A DNA stretch of 64,000 nt from Planctomycetia bacterium (lineage in GTDB: Bacteria > Planctomycetota > Planctomycetia > Pirellulales > UBA1268): contig JAPLNR010000067.1 of the NCBI GenBank assembly GCA_026401035.1, positions 1 to 64,000 on the forward strand. Reading direction: 5' to 3'. The position numbers were made by a program, and so were the translations under genes. Below, piece by piece: positions 29,835-37,878 of the stretch. The notes beneath the pieces are model-generated. The model was given only the letters and a program-made list of their open reading frames with translations. It ran no database searches and had not been told where the DNA came from. The stretch's first letter is position 1; each line of letters begins with the position of its first letter.

Positions 29835-32612
29835 TCACCCTTCTGCCTCCGCCGGGCCGTTCTCCGCCCCAGCCCCGTCGACGGCCGGCAGACCAGCCCC
29901 CGCGGTCGGTTTGGGCAGCGCGACGACGGTCGTGGCGCCGAGGGTGGCGTAGTTGTCGGCGTTGCTCGAGAGAACCACGATCTGCAGGCCGCGTGTTGCC
30001 CCGAGGTGGAGCACCCGGTGGAGGTCTCGAATCCGCCCCGGATCCGAGTTGACGAACGCGTCGTCGAACACCACCGGGAGGCACCCGCCATGATCCTCGG
30101 CGAGGATTTCGGCCATGGCAAGGCGGAATGCCGCCGCCACCTGCTCCCGTCCCCCGCCGCTGAGTTGCGCGAAACTGAAGGGCACGTTTCCCAACGCGGG
30201 CCGCGAAATCGTGACCGCGTTGAACCGACCGTCACGGTATTCCACCGCCACGCTCGTATCGTTGCCGTAGAGGGGGCGGAGGTAGTCGGCGACCCGGCTT
30301 GCAAGCGGTGCGGCAAACTGGGCGGCCACCGCCGCCTGCTGTTTTTCGAAGAGCCGCTTCAGGAGGCCGACGGCCTCGGCCTCCTGGCGGGCCTGCAGAT
30401 GCTTCGCCTCGGCCAGCCGATGGGCGACGGTGGCATGTTCGAGATCGGCCTTGGGATCAGACGAGCCATTGAACTGGAGCGTCGCCTTGGCGATCTGCTT
30501 CTTCGTTTCTGCCGCCTGCTTTTGCGATCGAAGATTCACCAGGGACTGCTCCAGTCGAATCTCATCCTGCTGCAGGATCTCCGGCTGCAGTTCGGCAAGC
30601 CGTCGGCAGGTCTCCGCATAGGTTTCCCGCGCGACCTGGCTCGCCCGCTCGCGTTCCCGCAGTGATCCGGCCCGATCGGATCCATGCCGGCCCACGAGCA
30701 TGTCGCGCTTGAGTTGCAGGGATTGAATCGCCTCGCGCTGGGCGTGGATGGCGTCCTCGGCCCGACGCTTCGCGGCCCGGGCGTTGTCGAGAAACTGCCG
30801 GGCGGCCGCCACCTGCGCATTGGCCGATGCCATGCCCGTCATCAGGGCGTCGCTCTCGGTATCGACCTGCTGTTTGCCGCACACGGCGGCCTCGAGATCC
30901 GCCGGTGGAGTGAAGCCCTCTGGAGATTGCTGCTCGATCCTGGCCGCCGTGGTCGTGATGCTCTGCTCGAGCATCTCCAGCTTTCGCTGGGGAGCGTCGC
31001 CGGCGAGGTCGCGGATCGAACCCTCTTTGCCGCCAATCTCGGCTTCGAGCGCCTGCCGGGCGGCACTTGCCTGCCGGGCCTCCTCGATCGTCGCGAACCC
31101 CAGCGCCGACAGCCGCCCACCGAGGTTGGCCGCCGCCTCGGTGCACTGTCGCGTTGCCTCCTCGAGCGACCGGCCGCCCCCCGGCTGGATTCGCAGGCAC
31201 GTGCCCGCGCCGATCGTCAGGTCGGTCGCCGTGGTGATGATCTCCGCCGCGCCCGGAGCGAGCGTTCGGCCGAGCATGTGAACAGGCTGATCGCCGGCCA
31301 CCAGTTCGATCCGCGCCGCCATTCCCGTGAGCGTCGATTCGGCGTTGTCGCGTTGCCGCTCGAAGGCGCTGAGTGCGGCGATGTCCTTGTCGGAAATGTC
31401 GGGGATCTGCTGCCGCCGCGCCCGCAGGGCCGTCACCTCCTCCTGCAGTTCCCGAATTTTTTCGCAGCGGCCGCCCAGTCCGACGCGTTCCACTTTCAGC
31501 CGCTCGAGCTGCTCATACAGGCCGTAGAGGTCGGCGAGCCGGGCCGCGGCGTCGTGCTGCCGCCCGGCGGCGGTGGCGGCTTCCAGGGCGGCCGTGAATC
31601 GGGCGTTGCAGCCCTGCTCTTCCTCACCCGCCGCCAGCAATGTCTGGTTGGCGGGGGCCATCTGCTCCGTCAGCCGCGCGATGTGCGCTTCATTGGCGGT
31701 GATCTCCGCATCGGCGGTGCGCAGGTCGTGGTAGTCCTTCTCGGCCGTGCCGGCGAGGTGCTTCTGTTCGGCCTCGAGGATGCGGAGCGAACCGACCTCG
31801 GCCAGCCGCCGCCGCTTCTCGGCGATCTCGTCGTGCAGCGGCGCGAGATTTTTGTCGGAGCGTGCGATCGCCGTGTCGGCGGCATCCATGTCCTCGACGG
31901 CCGATTGCAGCGTGGCGAGCGCCGCGGCGGCCGCCGTGGCTACGGCTGTCGCCTGGTCGAGGTCGCTGTGCGCGGCGTGCAGCTGCGACTCCTTCTTCAC
32001 GGCTCCCTTGAGGCCGAAGATGGCGGCATGCCGTTGGCTCACCTCGGCGAAGGCCTCGTTGTCGAGCGGCGACGCCAAGACGCCGCCCCCCTCGAGTTGG
32101 CCCAGCCGCTCGCGGAGCCTGCCGTGCGGGCCGGCCTCGTTGGCGGCATCGAGCGGATCGAGTCCGGCGGAACCCTGCCAGACCCAGAGGTGCGCCCATT
32201 GGGAGCGGATCCGATCCACAAGACCGCGGCCACCGCTGATTTCCGACGCCTGGCAGAGCTGGTGCAGTTTTTCCTCGGCCTCCCGGTCGCGGCAGGTGTC
32301 GCCGCCGACTTCGCTGAGCGTGGCGGAAGCGGCCCGGGTGTCGGCGAACTGCTTGGTGATCTTGTACCGCCGGCCGTCGACCTCGAAGGTCAGTTCGACC
32401 TGCGGCCGGCCCTCGTGCAGCTTCGACGAGAGCGCCTTCGCCATTTCCTCGGAGACCTTGCTCCGCAGAAACAGGGCGTGGTGAACGGCCTCGATCAGCG
32501 TGCTCTTGCCGAATTCATTGCCGCCGGTGATCAGCGTCACGCCCGGAGCGAATTCGATCTTCACCTCCTTGTGGATGCGGTAATTGCTGACGGTGATGGC
32601 GATGAGTTTCAT
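29835..32612 (-). CDS. SbcC/Rad50/YhaN-like coiled-coil ATPase
   Basis: 925 residues from ATG 32612 (MKLIAITVSNYRIHKEVKIE); longer upstream frames belong to the preceding gene's region. Walker A GGNEFGKST at 30-38, then long Ala/Glu/Gln-rich coiled coils at about 190-780. The ABC signature LSGGGREQVA is at 817-826 and Walker B LPVVFDDAF near 842-850. No CxxC zinc hook is present in the middle, unlike SbcC/Rad50; the GxNExGKST Walker A resembles YhaN. It should form a DNA end-processing complex with the nuclease encoded eight bases upstream. Confidence 0.87.
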   Translation of the reverse strand: MKLIAITVSNYRIHKEVKIEFAPGVTLITGGNEFGKSTLIEAVHHALFLRSKVSEEMAKALSSKLHEGRPQVELTFEVDGRRYKITKQFADTRAASATLSEVGGDTCRDREAEEKLHQLCQASEISGGRGLVDRIRSQWAHLWVWQGSAGLDPLDAANEAGPHGRLRERLGQLEGGGVLASPLDNEAFAEVSQRHAAIFGLKGAVKKESQLHAAHSDLDQATAVATAAAAALATLQSAVEDMDAADTAIARSDKNLAPLHDEIAEKRRRLAEVGSLRILEAEQKHLAGTAEKDYHDLRTADAEITANEAHIARLTEQMAPANQTLLAAGEEEQGCNARFTAALEAATAAGRQHDAAARLADLYGLYEQLERLKVERVGLGGRCEKIRELQEEVTALRARRQQIPDISDKDIAALSAFERQRDNAESTLTGMAARIELVAGDQPVHMLGRTLAPGAAEIITTATDLTIGAGTCLRIQPGGGRSLEEATRQCTEAAANLGGRLSALGFATIEEARQASAARQALEAEIGGKEGSIRDLAGDAPQRKLEMLEQSITTTAARIEQQSPEGFTPPADLEAAVCGKQQVDTESDALMTGMASANAQVAAARQFLDNARAAKRRAEDAIHAQREAIQSLQLKRDMLVGRHGSDRAGSLRERERASQVARETYAETCRRLAELQPEILQQDEIRLEQSLVNLRSQKQAAETKKQIAKATLQFNGSSDPKADLEHATVAHRLAEAKHLQARQEAEAVGLLKRLFEKQQAAVAAQFAAPLASRVADYLRPLYGNDTSVAVEYRDGRFNAVTISRPALGNVPFSFAQLSGGGREQVAAAFRLAMAEILAEDHGGCLPVVFDDAFVNSDPGRIRDLHRVLHLGATRGLQIVVLSSNADNYATLGATTVVALPKPTAGAGLPAVDGAGAENGPAEAEG

Positions 32613-32620
32613 GGCGGTGC

Positions 32621-33775
32621 TCAGCGGCAGAGCGAGTGCAGCAGATTGAGCGCCTTGCGGGCGACCGCGCCCTCCTCGCCGCCGGCGGCGAGGAGCGGCA
32701 CCAGCTCCGCGGCCACGCGGGAGATGATCGGATCGACCGGGCGATCGGTCAGCGACTCGATCTCCTGCTGCGACGGGGTGAGGTGCACGGCATCCTCGAG
32801 CCGCAGGCGGATCAGCCGCGCCCGCCAGGATTCGAGGATCTCGTCGAGCGTTTTCCGAGCCGCCAGCGACACGCTGCCGTGCAGGGCGAGCTTCACGAGG
32901 GTTTCGTGCGGGCCGCCGGGCAGAATCGACTGCTCGAGGATGTCGTTCATCCGCTGCGGCCCGTCGTCGTCGTCGAGCGTGACCGCCTGCTCGCGCCATT
33001 GCAGACGGCCCGTTCTGACGGCCTCGACGCGGGGAGCAACGCCGCGGCCCGCCGTCGCAAAGATCACATGCCCGGGCTGCTGATCGGCACGCGGAAACCG
33101 ATCGATCTCGTGCGTTCCGGAAAACCAGGCCTTCGGGCCCGCCTGCACGAAGCCGTGCCAGTCGCCGAGGGCGATGTAGTCGAGGTCCGCGCTGGGCAGT
33201 CGGGAGAGATCGATGAAGTTGGCCTGTGACGCATGCTCCTCGTCGTCGGACTCGCCGGTAAAGTTCTGGGTGCTGCCGTGGGCGAGCACGATCCGCGGCT
33301 TCGTGCCGAGCCGCGTCGTGTCGAGCGTACGAATCCAGGCCGACGGATCGTCCGCCTCGTGCCGGCGCAGCAGCGGGCACGGCAGCAGAACGGCATCGTC
33401 CAGTTCAACGGGCTCGCGGGAGAGCAGCACCCGGAAATTCGGTGCCAGCCGCGCGTGCTCCCGCAGGAAGAAGTCCTGTTCCCAGAGGCTGTCGGGGCCG
33501 CCGTGGTCGTGGTTTCCCGGAATGGCGAGCACCGGCACGCCCAACGACTTGATCGCGTCGAATGCGTTGGCCACCGTCGCATTCGTGGGCGTGGGGGAGT
33601 CGAAGAAATCGCCCGCGACGATCACGAAGCGGGCCTGGCTCTGCCGAACGACGTCGCCGATCCGACGGATCGCGTCCAGCCGCTCCGTCTGCACGAGGGC
33701 CCGCTTCTGTGGGTCTTCGACGCCGGCGAACGGCTTGCCCAGCTGCCAGTCGGCCGTGTGTATGAATGGGATCAT
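32621..33775 (-). CDS. SbcD/Mre11/YhaO-like DNA exonuclease
   Basis: 384 residues. Calcineurin-type phosphoesterase motifs in order: FIHTADWQLGKPF, VIVAGDFFDSPTPTN, AIPGNHDHGG, VLAHGST and YIALGDWHGF, together giving the two-metal site. After about 250 comes a capping region. It should cut DNA ends in partnership with the ATPase encoded 8 nt downstream. Its ATG overlaps the TGA of the membrane protein gene upstream (ATGA at 33772-33775), so the three genes probably form one operon. Confidence 0.9.
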   Translation of the reverse strand: MIPFIHTADWQLGKPFAGVEDPQKRALVQTERLDAIRRIGDVVRQSQARFVIVAGDFFDSPTPTNATVANAFDAIKSLGVPVLAIPGNHDHGGPDSLWEQDFFLREHARLAPNFRVLLSREPVELDDAVLLPCPLLRRHEADDPSAWIRTLDTTRLGTKPRIVLAHGSTQNFTGESDDEEHASQANFIDLSRLPSADLDYIALGDWHGFVQAGPKAWFSGTHEIDRFPRADQQPGHVIFATAGRGVAPRVEAVRTGRLQWREQAVTLDDDDGPQRMNDILEQSILPGGPHETLVKLALHGSVSLAARKTLDEILESWRARLIRLRLEDAVHLTPSQQEIESLTDRPVDPIISRVAAELVPLLAAGGEEGAVARKALNLLHSLCR

Positions 33776-34422
33776 GGTGTTCGGCCATCGTCTCCGGCGG
33801 GGGTGTTCAGCCGCAGCGTATCTATATAGACGAGGTCGGCCACCGAGCCCTCGGCGGTCCAGAACCGGGCCCGGATCGCGTAGAGCTTGTCACGTTCGAC
33901 GATGCACGCGAACGGTTCCCGGTACCGCACGCCGGGATTGAGCTGGTAGCGATGGTTGACGAAATCCTCGTTGGCCGCCAGCAGGTTGCGCTTGAGCAGC
34001 AGCAGCCGCGGGTTGCCGTCGCCTGAATTCCAGTCGAACCAGGGCAGCCCCGGATCGCCGTCGATGAAGGCGGCCGGGGTGACGGCGGCGGGCGCGCGGG
34101 CCAGCGGTTCGAGCTCCATGATCGAGATCTCGAGGCCCAGATCGCGATCCGCCGCACCACCGTCAAACTTCGGCAGGATCGCCACCTTGCCGATGTTCCG
34201 CATGAAGACATCCACGTTGAGCAGCACCTGATCGCCTGGCAGCGGATGCACGCTCGGCGACACGGTGACCTCCATCGTGGGGTCGTGGGTTCGCTCGACG
34301 GTGAAGTTGGTGTAGGTCCACCAGGCGGCCACGAGGATCGCCAGCCCGCCGAGCACCTTGCCGATGAGGTCGGCCCAGAGGTGGGCCAGTTCAAGCCTGG
34401 TTCGCTGTCGGTCGGTCGGCAT
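33772..34422 (-). CDS. Membrane-anchored hypothetical protein coupled to the SbcD-like nuclease
   Basis: 216 residues. One N-terminal transmembrane helix (VLGGLAILVAAWWTYTNF, about 22-39) follows a short cytoplasmic stretch. The rest is a beta-rich extracytoplasmic domain (TMEVTVSPSVHPLPGDQVLL, VFMRNIGKVAILPKFDGG). No family recognised. Its stop overlaps the nuclease start by 4 nt, which argues for co-translation. Why a membrane protein heads a DNA-repair operon is not clear. Confidence 0.72.
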   Translation of the reverse strand: MPTDRQRTRLELAHLWADLIGKVLGGLAILVAAWWTYTNFTVERTHDPTMEVTVSPSVHPLPGDQVLLNVDVFMRNIGKVAILPKFDGGAADRDLGLEISIMELEPLARAPAAVTPAAFIDGDPGLPWFDWNSGDGNPRLLLLKRNLLAANEDFVNHRYQLNPGVRYREPFACIVERDKLYAIRARFWTAEGSVADLVYIDTLRLNTPAGDDGRTP

Positions 34423-34471
34423 TCGTTCCTCCTTGAACGCGTCTCTTGGTGCGGCGGGGGCGGTGCCGATC

Positions 34472-35626
34472 TTACACCGCGCCGCCGGTGAGCGGCATCA
34501 TCCGCACGTGGAGCGATTCGTAGCCGAGCTGCCGGTCGTAGGCGGGCGTATGTTCGATGCGGTCCTGCTTGGAGAGCAGACTGATGCGTTCCACCCGCCG
34601 GCAGAGGCCGGCCAGCAGCGTTCGCAGCACCGTCCGGGCATGCGGGGCACCGAGGCAGAGATGCGCACCGAATCCGAAGGAGACGTGCGGGTTTGGCTTG
34701 CGGTCGAGCCGCACTTCGTCCGCGGCGTCGAAGACCTCCTCGTCGAGGTTCGCGGAGGCCCAGCAGAGCGTGGCGCGATCGCCGGCCTGCACCTGCATGC
34801 CGTGGACGTTGGTGTCGACGGGGCAGACGCGGCCGATGTGCGTGAGCGGCATGTAGGCGCGGAAAAACTCCTCGCTGGCATGGACGATGCGGTCGGGATC
34901 GGCCCGCAAAAACTCGAGCGCCTCGGGGTGTTCCGCCAGGTAGCCCAGCGCGCAGGCCACGCTGTGAATGATCGTGTCGCGGCCGCCGGCAAACATGATG
35001 TTGGCGAAGCCCAGCAGTTCCTCGCGGGTGAGCGGCCGGCCGCGAAAGTTCGCCGTCGTGAGCACGCCATAGAAGTCGTCACCGGGGTTCGCTGCGGCCC
35101 GGTCGAACTGCTCGTTCAGGTAGTGCTCCAGGGCAGCCCCCTGCTGCACGCCATGTTCACCGTGGAAGACGTGCACGCCCCAGCCGATGAAGCGTTCGGC
35201 CTCGGATTCCGGAACGCCGAGCAGAATCGTCAAGGCGCGGGACTGCAGCGGCAGCGCAAACTCGCCCACCGCCTCGAGCGACTCGCGGCCGAGCGCCTCG
35301 GTGAGCATGCGGTCGGTCAGGTTCTCGACCTGGGCGATGAACGCCGGCTGCTTCGCCCGCAGAAAAAAAGGCTCCACGAGCTTCCGGTACTCGGTCTGCT
35401 CGGGTGGATCGATCTCCAGCGGCAGTTGGCGAACCGTCCGCAGGTGTTCTTCCGAGGGGATCGGCACGCGGCGCGGCGCGTCGGAGCTGAATGTCTTCCA
35501 GTCTTTTGCCGCCTTGCGCACGTCCTCGTGCCGCAGGATCATCGGGATCACTTCGTCGTCCGAAGGCAGGCCGACGACCCCGTCGGTGCGGCGTTTCTCG
35601 CGAAAGGGATCGGGGATCTCGCCCAT
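34472..35626 (-). CDS. Cytochrome P450
   Basis: 384 residues, typical bacterial class I P450. The I-helix has MFAGGRDTIIHS (acid-alcohol pair D-T). The K-helix glutamate region is EEFFRAYMPLTHIGR. The heme loop is VSFGFGAHLCLGAPHA with the cysteine ligand. N-terminal segment FREKRRTDGVVGL. It would hydroxylate a small hydrophobic substrate using ferredoxin-type electrons; no ferredoxin or reductase gene is adjacent. ATG start at 35626. Confidence 0.93.
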   Translation of the reverse strand: MGEIPDPFREKRRTDGVVGLPSDDEVIPMILRHEDVRKAAKDWKTFSSDAPRRVPIPSEEHLRTVRQLPLEIDPPEQTEYRKLVEPFFLRAKQPAFIAQVENLTDRMLTEALGRESLEAVGEFALPLQSRALTILLGVPESEAERFIGWGVHVFHGEHGVQQGAALEHYLNEQFDRAAANPGDDFYGVLTTANFRGRPLTREELLGFANIMFAGGRDTIIHSVACALGYLAEHPEALEFLRADPDRIVHASEEFFRAYMPLTHIGRVCPVDTNVHGMQVQAGDRATLCWASANLDEEVFDAADEVRLDRKPNPHVSFGFGAHLCLGAPHARTVLRTLLAGLCRRVERISLLSKQDRIEHTPAYDRQLGYESLHVRMMPLTGGAV

Positions 35627-35685
35627 CGTAAAAGTTTCCTGTTTTAGTGAACGCTATGCTCGGTCTCGATTGTCCACACGCGGCA

Positions 35686-35961
35686 TCAATCGGTTTCTTC
35701 GGCCCGCATCCGGCTGGCCATGCCGTCCACCATCATGCGGGCCTCTTCGTCGAGGTCATGGAGTGCGTCGATATCATCGTCCGAGTTGGCCCGCTGCACG
35801 AGGTAGAGCAAATGCTGTGCCTCCTCCTGCCAGTATTTGAGCCAGTCGGGCCGGGATGACACGGGCTGGTGGATGAGCCGCTCCAGCCGATCGATGTGGC
35901 TGCCGAGCCTGTCCGCGGGCGGCCCCCGGTCGGCCGCGCCATCGCCTCGTCTCACCGTCAT
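35686..35961 (-). CDS. Hypothetical helical protein, 91 residues
   Basis: ATG 35961 (MTVRRGDGAADRG) with AAGGA 12 bases upstream; stop at 35686. Mostly helix and acidic: HIDRLERLIHQPVSSRPDWL, EEAQHLLYLVQRANSDDD, DLDEEARMMVDGMASRMRAE. No family recognised. It starts 11 bp after the TIGR03067-type gene stops and is probably in its transcript. Confidence 0.6.
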   Translation of the reverse strand: MTVRRGDGAADRGPPADRLGSHIDRLERLIHQPVSSRPDWLKYWQEEAQHLLYLVQRANSDDDIDALHDLDEEARMMVDGMASRMRAEETD

Positions 35962-35972
35962 GGGGAAGTTCC

Positions 35973-36473
35973 TTACCGCTGGTCGGGCCGGGCATTTCCC
36001 TGAGAATCTCCGATTCGCTCCATCGAGACAAGCAGCCGGTCGCTCGCGGGGGCGGTGGAAAAGTCGGCGGGGAGCGGTCTGTCGGCCGGCACGAAGCACA
36101 TCCGGCGGGTGTTGCCCTGGATCTCGTAGATGCCCCGGTACCGCCGGCCCGAGTTGGTGCCGCTGCCGAGGGTGGCCATGTTGAAGCTTTTGGGGTCGGC
36201 CGCCTGATTCGGGCTGCTCGTGCCCTCGGCGACGGGAATCGTCTTGAAGAACACCGTCCACGTGCCATCGGCCGCGTAGCTGACGGAGAGCATTGCGGTG
36301 AACTGCCTGTCGATCTGCCGGCCGTTGAGTTCGGCGGACACGATCCGCCAACGTCCCGCGGAAACCGCCCGATCATCCGGGAGATCGACGGCCCCGGCGA
36401 AGCCGGCTGTCAGAAGCAGTGCCATGGCCCAGCAGAGGCATGGCGTGTATCGGAAAAGGTAACGGGAACGCAT
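35973..36473 (-). CDS. Secreted TIGR03067-type domain protein
   Basis: 166 residues. Signal peptide (CWAMALLLTAGFAGAVDL), then the domain familiar from planctomycetes: SAGRWRIVSAELNGRQID near the start, a central KTIPVAEGTSS / PKSFNM section, the YRGIYEIQGNTRRMCF strand pair, and a C-terminal FSTAPASDRLLVSMERI. These domains are lipocalin-like in size and of unknown function, often present in many copies per genome. ATG start at 36473, divergent from the GIY-YIG gene. Confidence 0.75.
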   Translation of the reverse strand: MRSRYLFRYTPCLCWAMALLLTAGFAGAVDLPDDRAVSAGRWRIVSAELNGRQIDRQFTAMLSVSYAADGTWTVFFKTIPVAEGTSSPNQAADPKSFNMATLGSGTNSGRRYRGIYEIQGNTRRMCFVPADRPLPADFSTAPASDRLLVSMERIGDSQGNARPDQR

Positions 36474-36586
36474 GGAAAACCATAGGATGCCGCTGCCGCT
36501 GCGGGCCAGTCTGTTTCCTTCCCGCGGGTTTTGGGCCAGAGGATTCCCGCTTCTTTTTCACTCCTGATTGCTGGACGGATCTCAGC

Positions 36587-36886
36587 ATGCAGCCCCGAGT
36601 TCGCCGTCGCCCCGCCTCTCGCTGGCTCGTCTACATGCTGCGGTGTCGCGACGGCTCGCTCTACACGGGCATCACCAACGACCTGCCGAAACGGCTGCAG
36701 GCCCACGCTGCCGGCAAGGCCTCCCGATACACGCGGAGCCGGCTGCCGGTGACGCTGGCCTACGAGGAGCCCCAGCCCGATAAGTCCCGGGCTTTGAAGC
36801 GGGAGATTGCGATCAAGAGGCTCAGCCGGCCGCACAAGGAACGCCTGCTCGGCCCGAAGAAATCGCTCACGCGCGGCAAAAAATGA
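36587..36886 (+). CDS. GIY-YIG nuclease-superfamily protein (UPF0213/YhbQ-like)
   Basis: 99 residues from ATG 36587 (MQPRVRRRPASRWLVYMLRC). The GIY-YIG core is WLVYMLRCRDGSLYTGITND. The catalytic Arg lies in LPKRLQAHAAGKASRYTRSR and the metal-binding Glu in LAYEEPQPDKSRALKREIAI. Small single-domain proteins of this family are probable DNA endonucleases of unclear role. Longer in-frame starts upstream have no similarity. Confidence 0.9.
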   Translation: MQPRVRRRPASRWLVYMLRCRDGSLYTGITNDLPKRLQAHAAGKASRYTRSRLPVTLAYEEPQPDKSRALKREIAIKRLSRPHKERLLGPKKSLTRGKK

Positions 36887-37007
36887 TGTTCGCGCTGACT
36901 CCGCGGCCACTGCCCGCTGACAAAAGTGCACTCGGCTGGACAATTTGCCGAAATACTTGGTAATTCTAAGTTCGTGTCCGGTACTCAAACCTGAAAGGGA
37001 TCATGCA

Positions 37008-37094
37008 ATGGGCAAAGGCAACAACTCGCAGAAGAACGACAAGAAGAACAAGAAGCCGAAGCAGGACAAGACCAAGACCGTCGTCAAGAAGTAA
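37008..37094 (+). CDS. Very small lysine-rich peptide, 28 residues
   Basis: ATG 37008 to TAA 37094, with AAGGGA ahead of the start. The product begins MGKGNNSQKNDKK, runs through alternating Lys-Asn/Lys-Gln pairs and ends KTKTVVKK; 13 of 28 residues are Lys. I recall similar MGKGxNSQKxDKK peptides in planctomycetes. The charge suggests nucleic-acid or ribosome association, which is inference. A weak hairpin (GGCGA/TCGCC at 37124-37136, then CCTTTC) follows. Confidence 0.55.
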   Translation: MGKGNNSQKNDKKNKKPKQDKTKTVVKK

Positions 37095-37168
37095 TCCACG
37101 GGTCGTCGTGCGCGGCTGCCCCAGGCGATGATCGCCCCTTTCATTCAGGAGCCCTGATCGTCACGCCT

Positions 37169-37462
37169 ATGGCTCCGCACGACGACCACGACGACGCAGC
37201 TTGGGAAGACGACTCGGACGATGGTCGGCACGATGACTGGGACGACGACTCCGAATCCGGGGATCAAGACCCCGACGACGAGCCGACGGTCCCCTGCCCC
37301 TACTGCAGGCGGGAGATCCTCGAGGATTCGCCCCGCTGTCCGTTTTGTGAGCAGCACATCTCCGCGGAAGACAGCCCCGGGCCGGGGAAACCATTCTGGG
37401 TGGTCGCGACGGCGCTGATCTGCCTCGCGATCGCCTTGTGGCTGGTGTTCGGGGCGTTCTGA
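37169..37462 (+). CDS. Acidic zinc-ribbon membrane protein
   Basis: 97 residues in three parts: an extremely acidic N-terminal 40 residues (DDHDDAAWEDDSDDGRHDDW), a double zinc knuckle CPYCRREI ... CPFCEQHI with four cysteines, and a C-terminal transmembrane helix (WVVATALICLAIALWLVFG). The topology would place the ribbon in the cytoplasm. No partner is evident. It converges with the gene at 37492 after a 29-bp gap. Confidence 0.75.
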   Translation: MAPHDDHDDAAWEDDSDDGRHDDWDDDSESGDQDPDDEPTVPCPYCRREILEDSPRCPFCEQHISAEDSPGPGKPFWVVATALICLAIALWLVFGAF

Positions 37463-37491
37463 ACGGGGCGTCTTTGAATGGAACGAACGCC

Positions 37492-37788
37492 TTAGGCTTC
37501 GTCCTCGGGGGAATCCGCGTCCGCGAACTCCTCGTCGTCGTCCCACGGCCAGAAGAACATCTGGATCTGCTTGAGCACCACGACATCTTCCTCTTCGTTG
37601 ATGTCGATCTGAAAAAGCAGCCCGTCGAAGGTCTCGAGATCTTTCGGGTGCACCGGGGTGATGATCACCGAATGGTCGTCGCCCTTCTCCGCGGTGACGA
37701 ACGAGTAGCGGGCGATGTCGCCGTTGATGTCGATTTCCTCGATATTTTCGAAGAACTCCGCGTCGCCCTGAATGTCAAACTGCGGCAT
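37492..37788 (-). CDS. Hypothetical acidic protein, 98 residues
   Basis: A small, beta-rich and very acidic protein (MPQFDIQGDAEFFENIEEID, DDHSVIITPVHPKDLETFDG) ending in an Asp/Glu tail (WPWDDDEEFADADSPEDEA). No signal peptide or membrane segment. No family recognised. Single gene between converging and downstream neighbours. Confidence 0.7.
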   Translation of the reverse strand: MPQFDIQGDAEFFENIEEIDINGDIARYSFVTAEKGDDHSVIITPVHPKDLETFDGLLFQIDINEEEDVVVLKQIQMFFWPWDDDEEFADADSPEDEA

Positions 37789-37878
37789 CGTTGCGGCTTC
37801 CTTTCGTCAATTGATGGCTCGATCCCGGCGGACAGAGCGGAAGCATACCCGCGGCCCGGCAGCCCTGGAAATCGGCCG

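Noticed and set aside
30684-33083. 799-codon plus-strand frame opposite the SbcCD-like genes
   Set aside because: Antisense shadow; the minus strand carries all ATPase and nuclease motifs.
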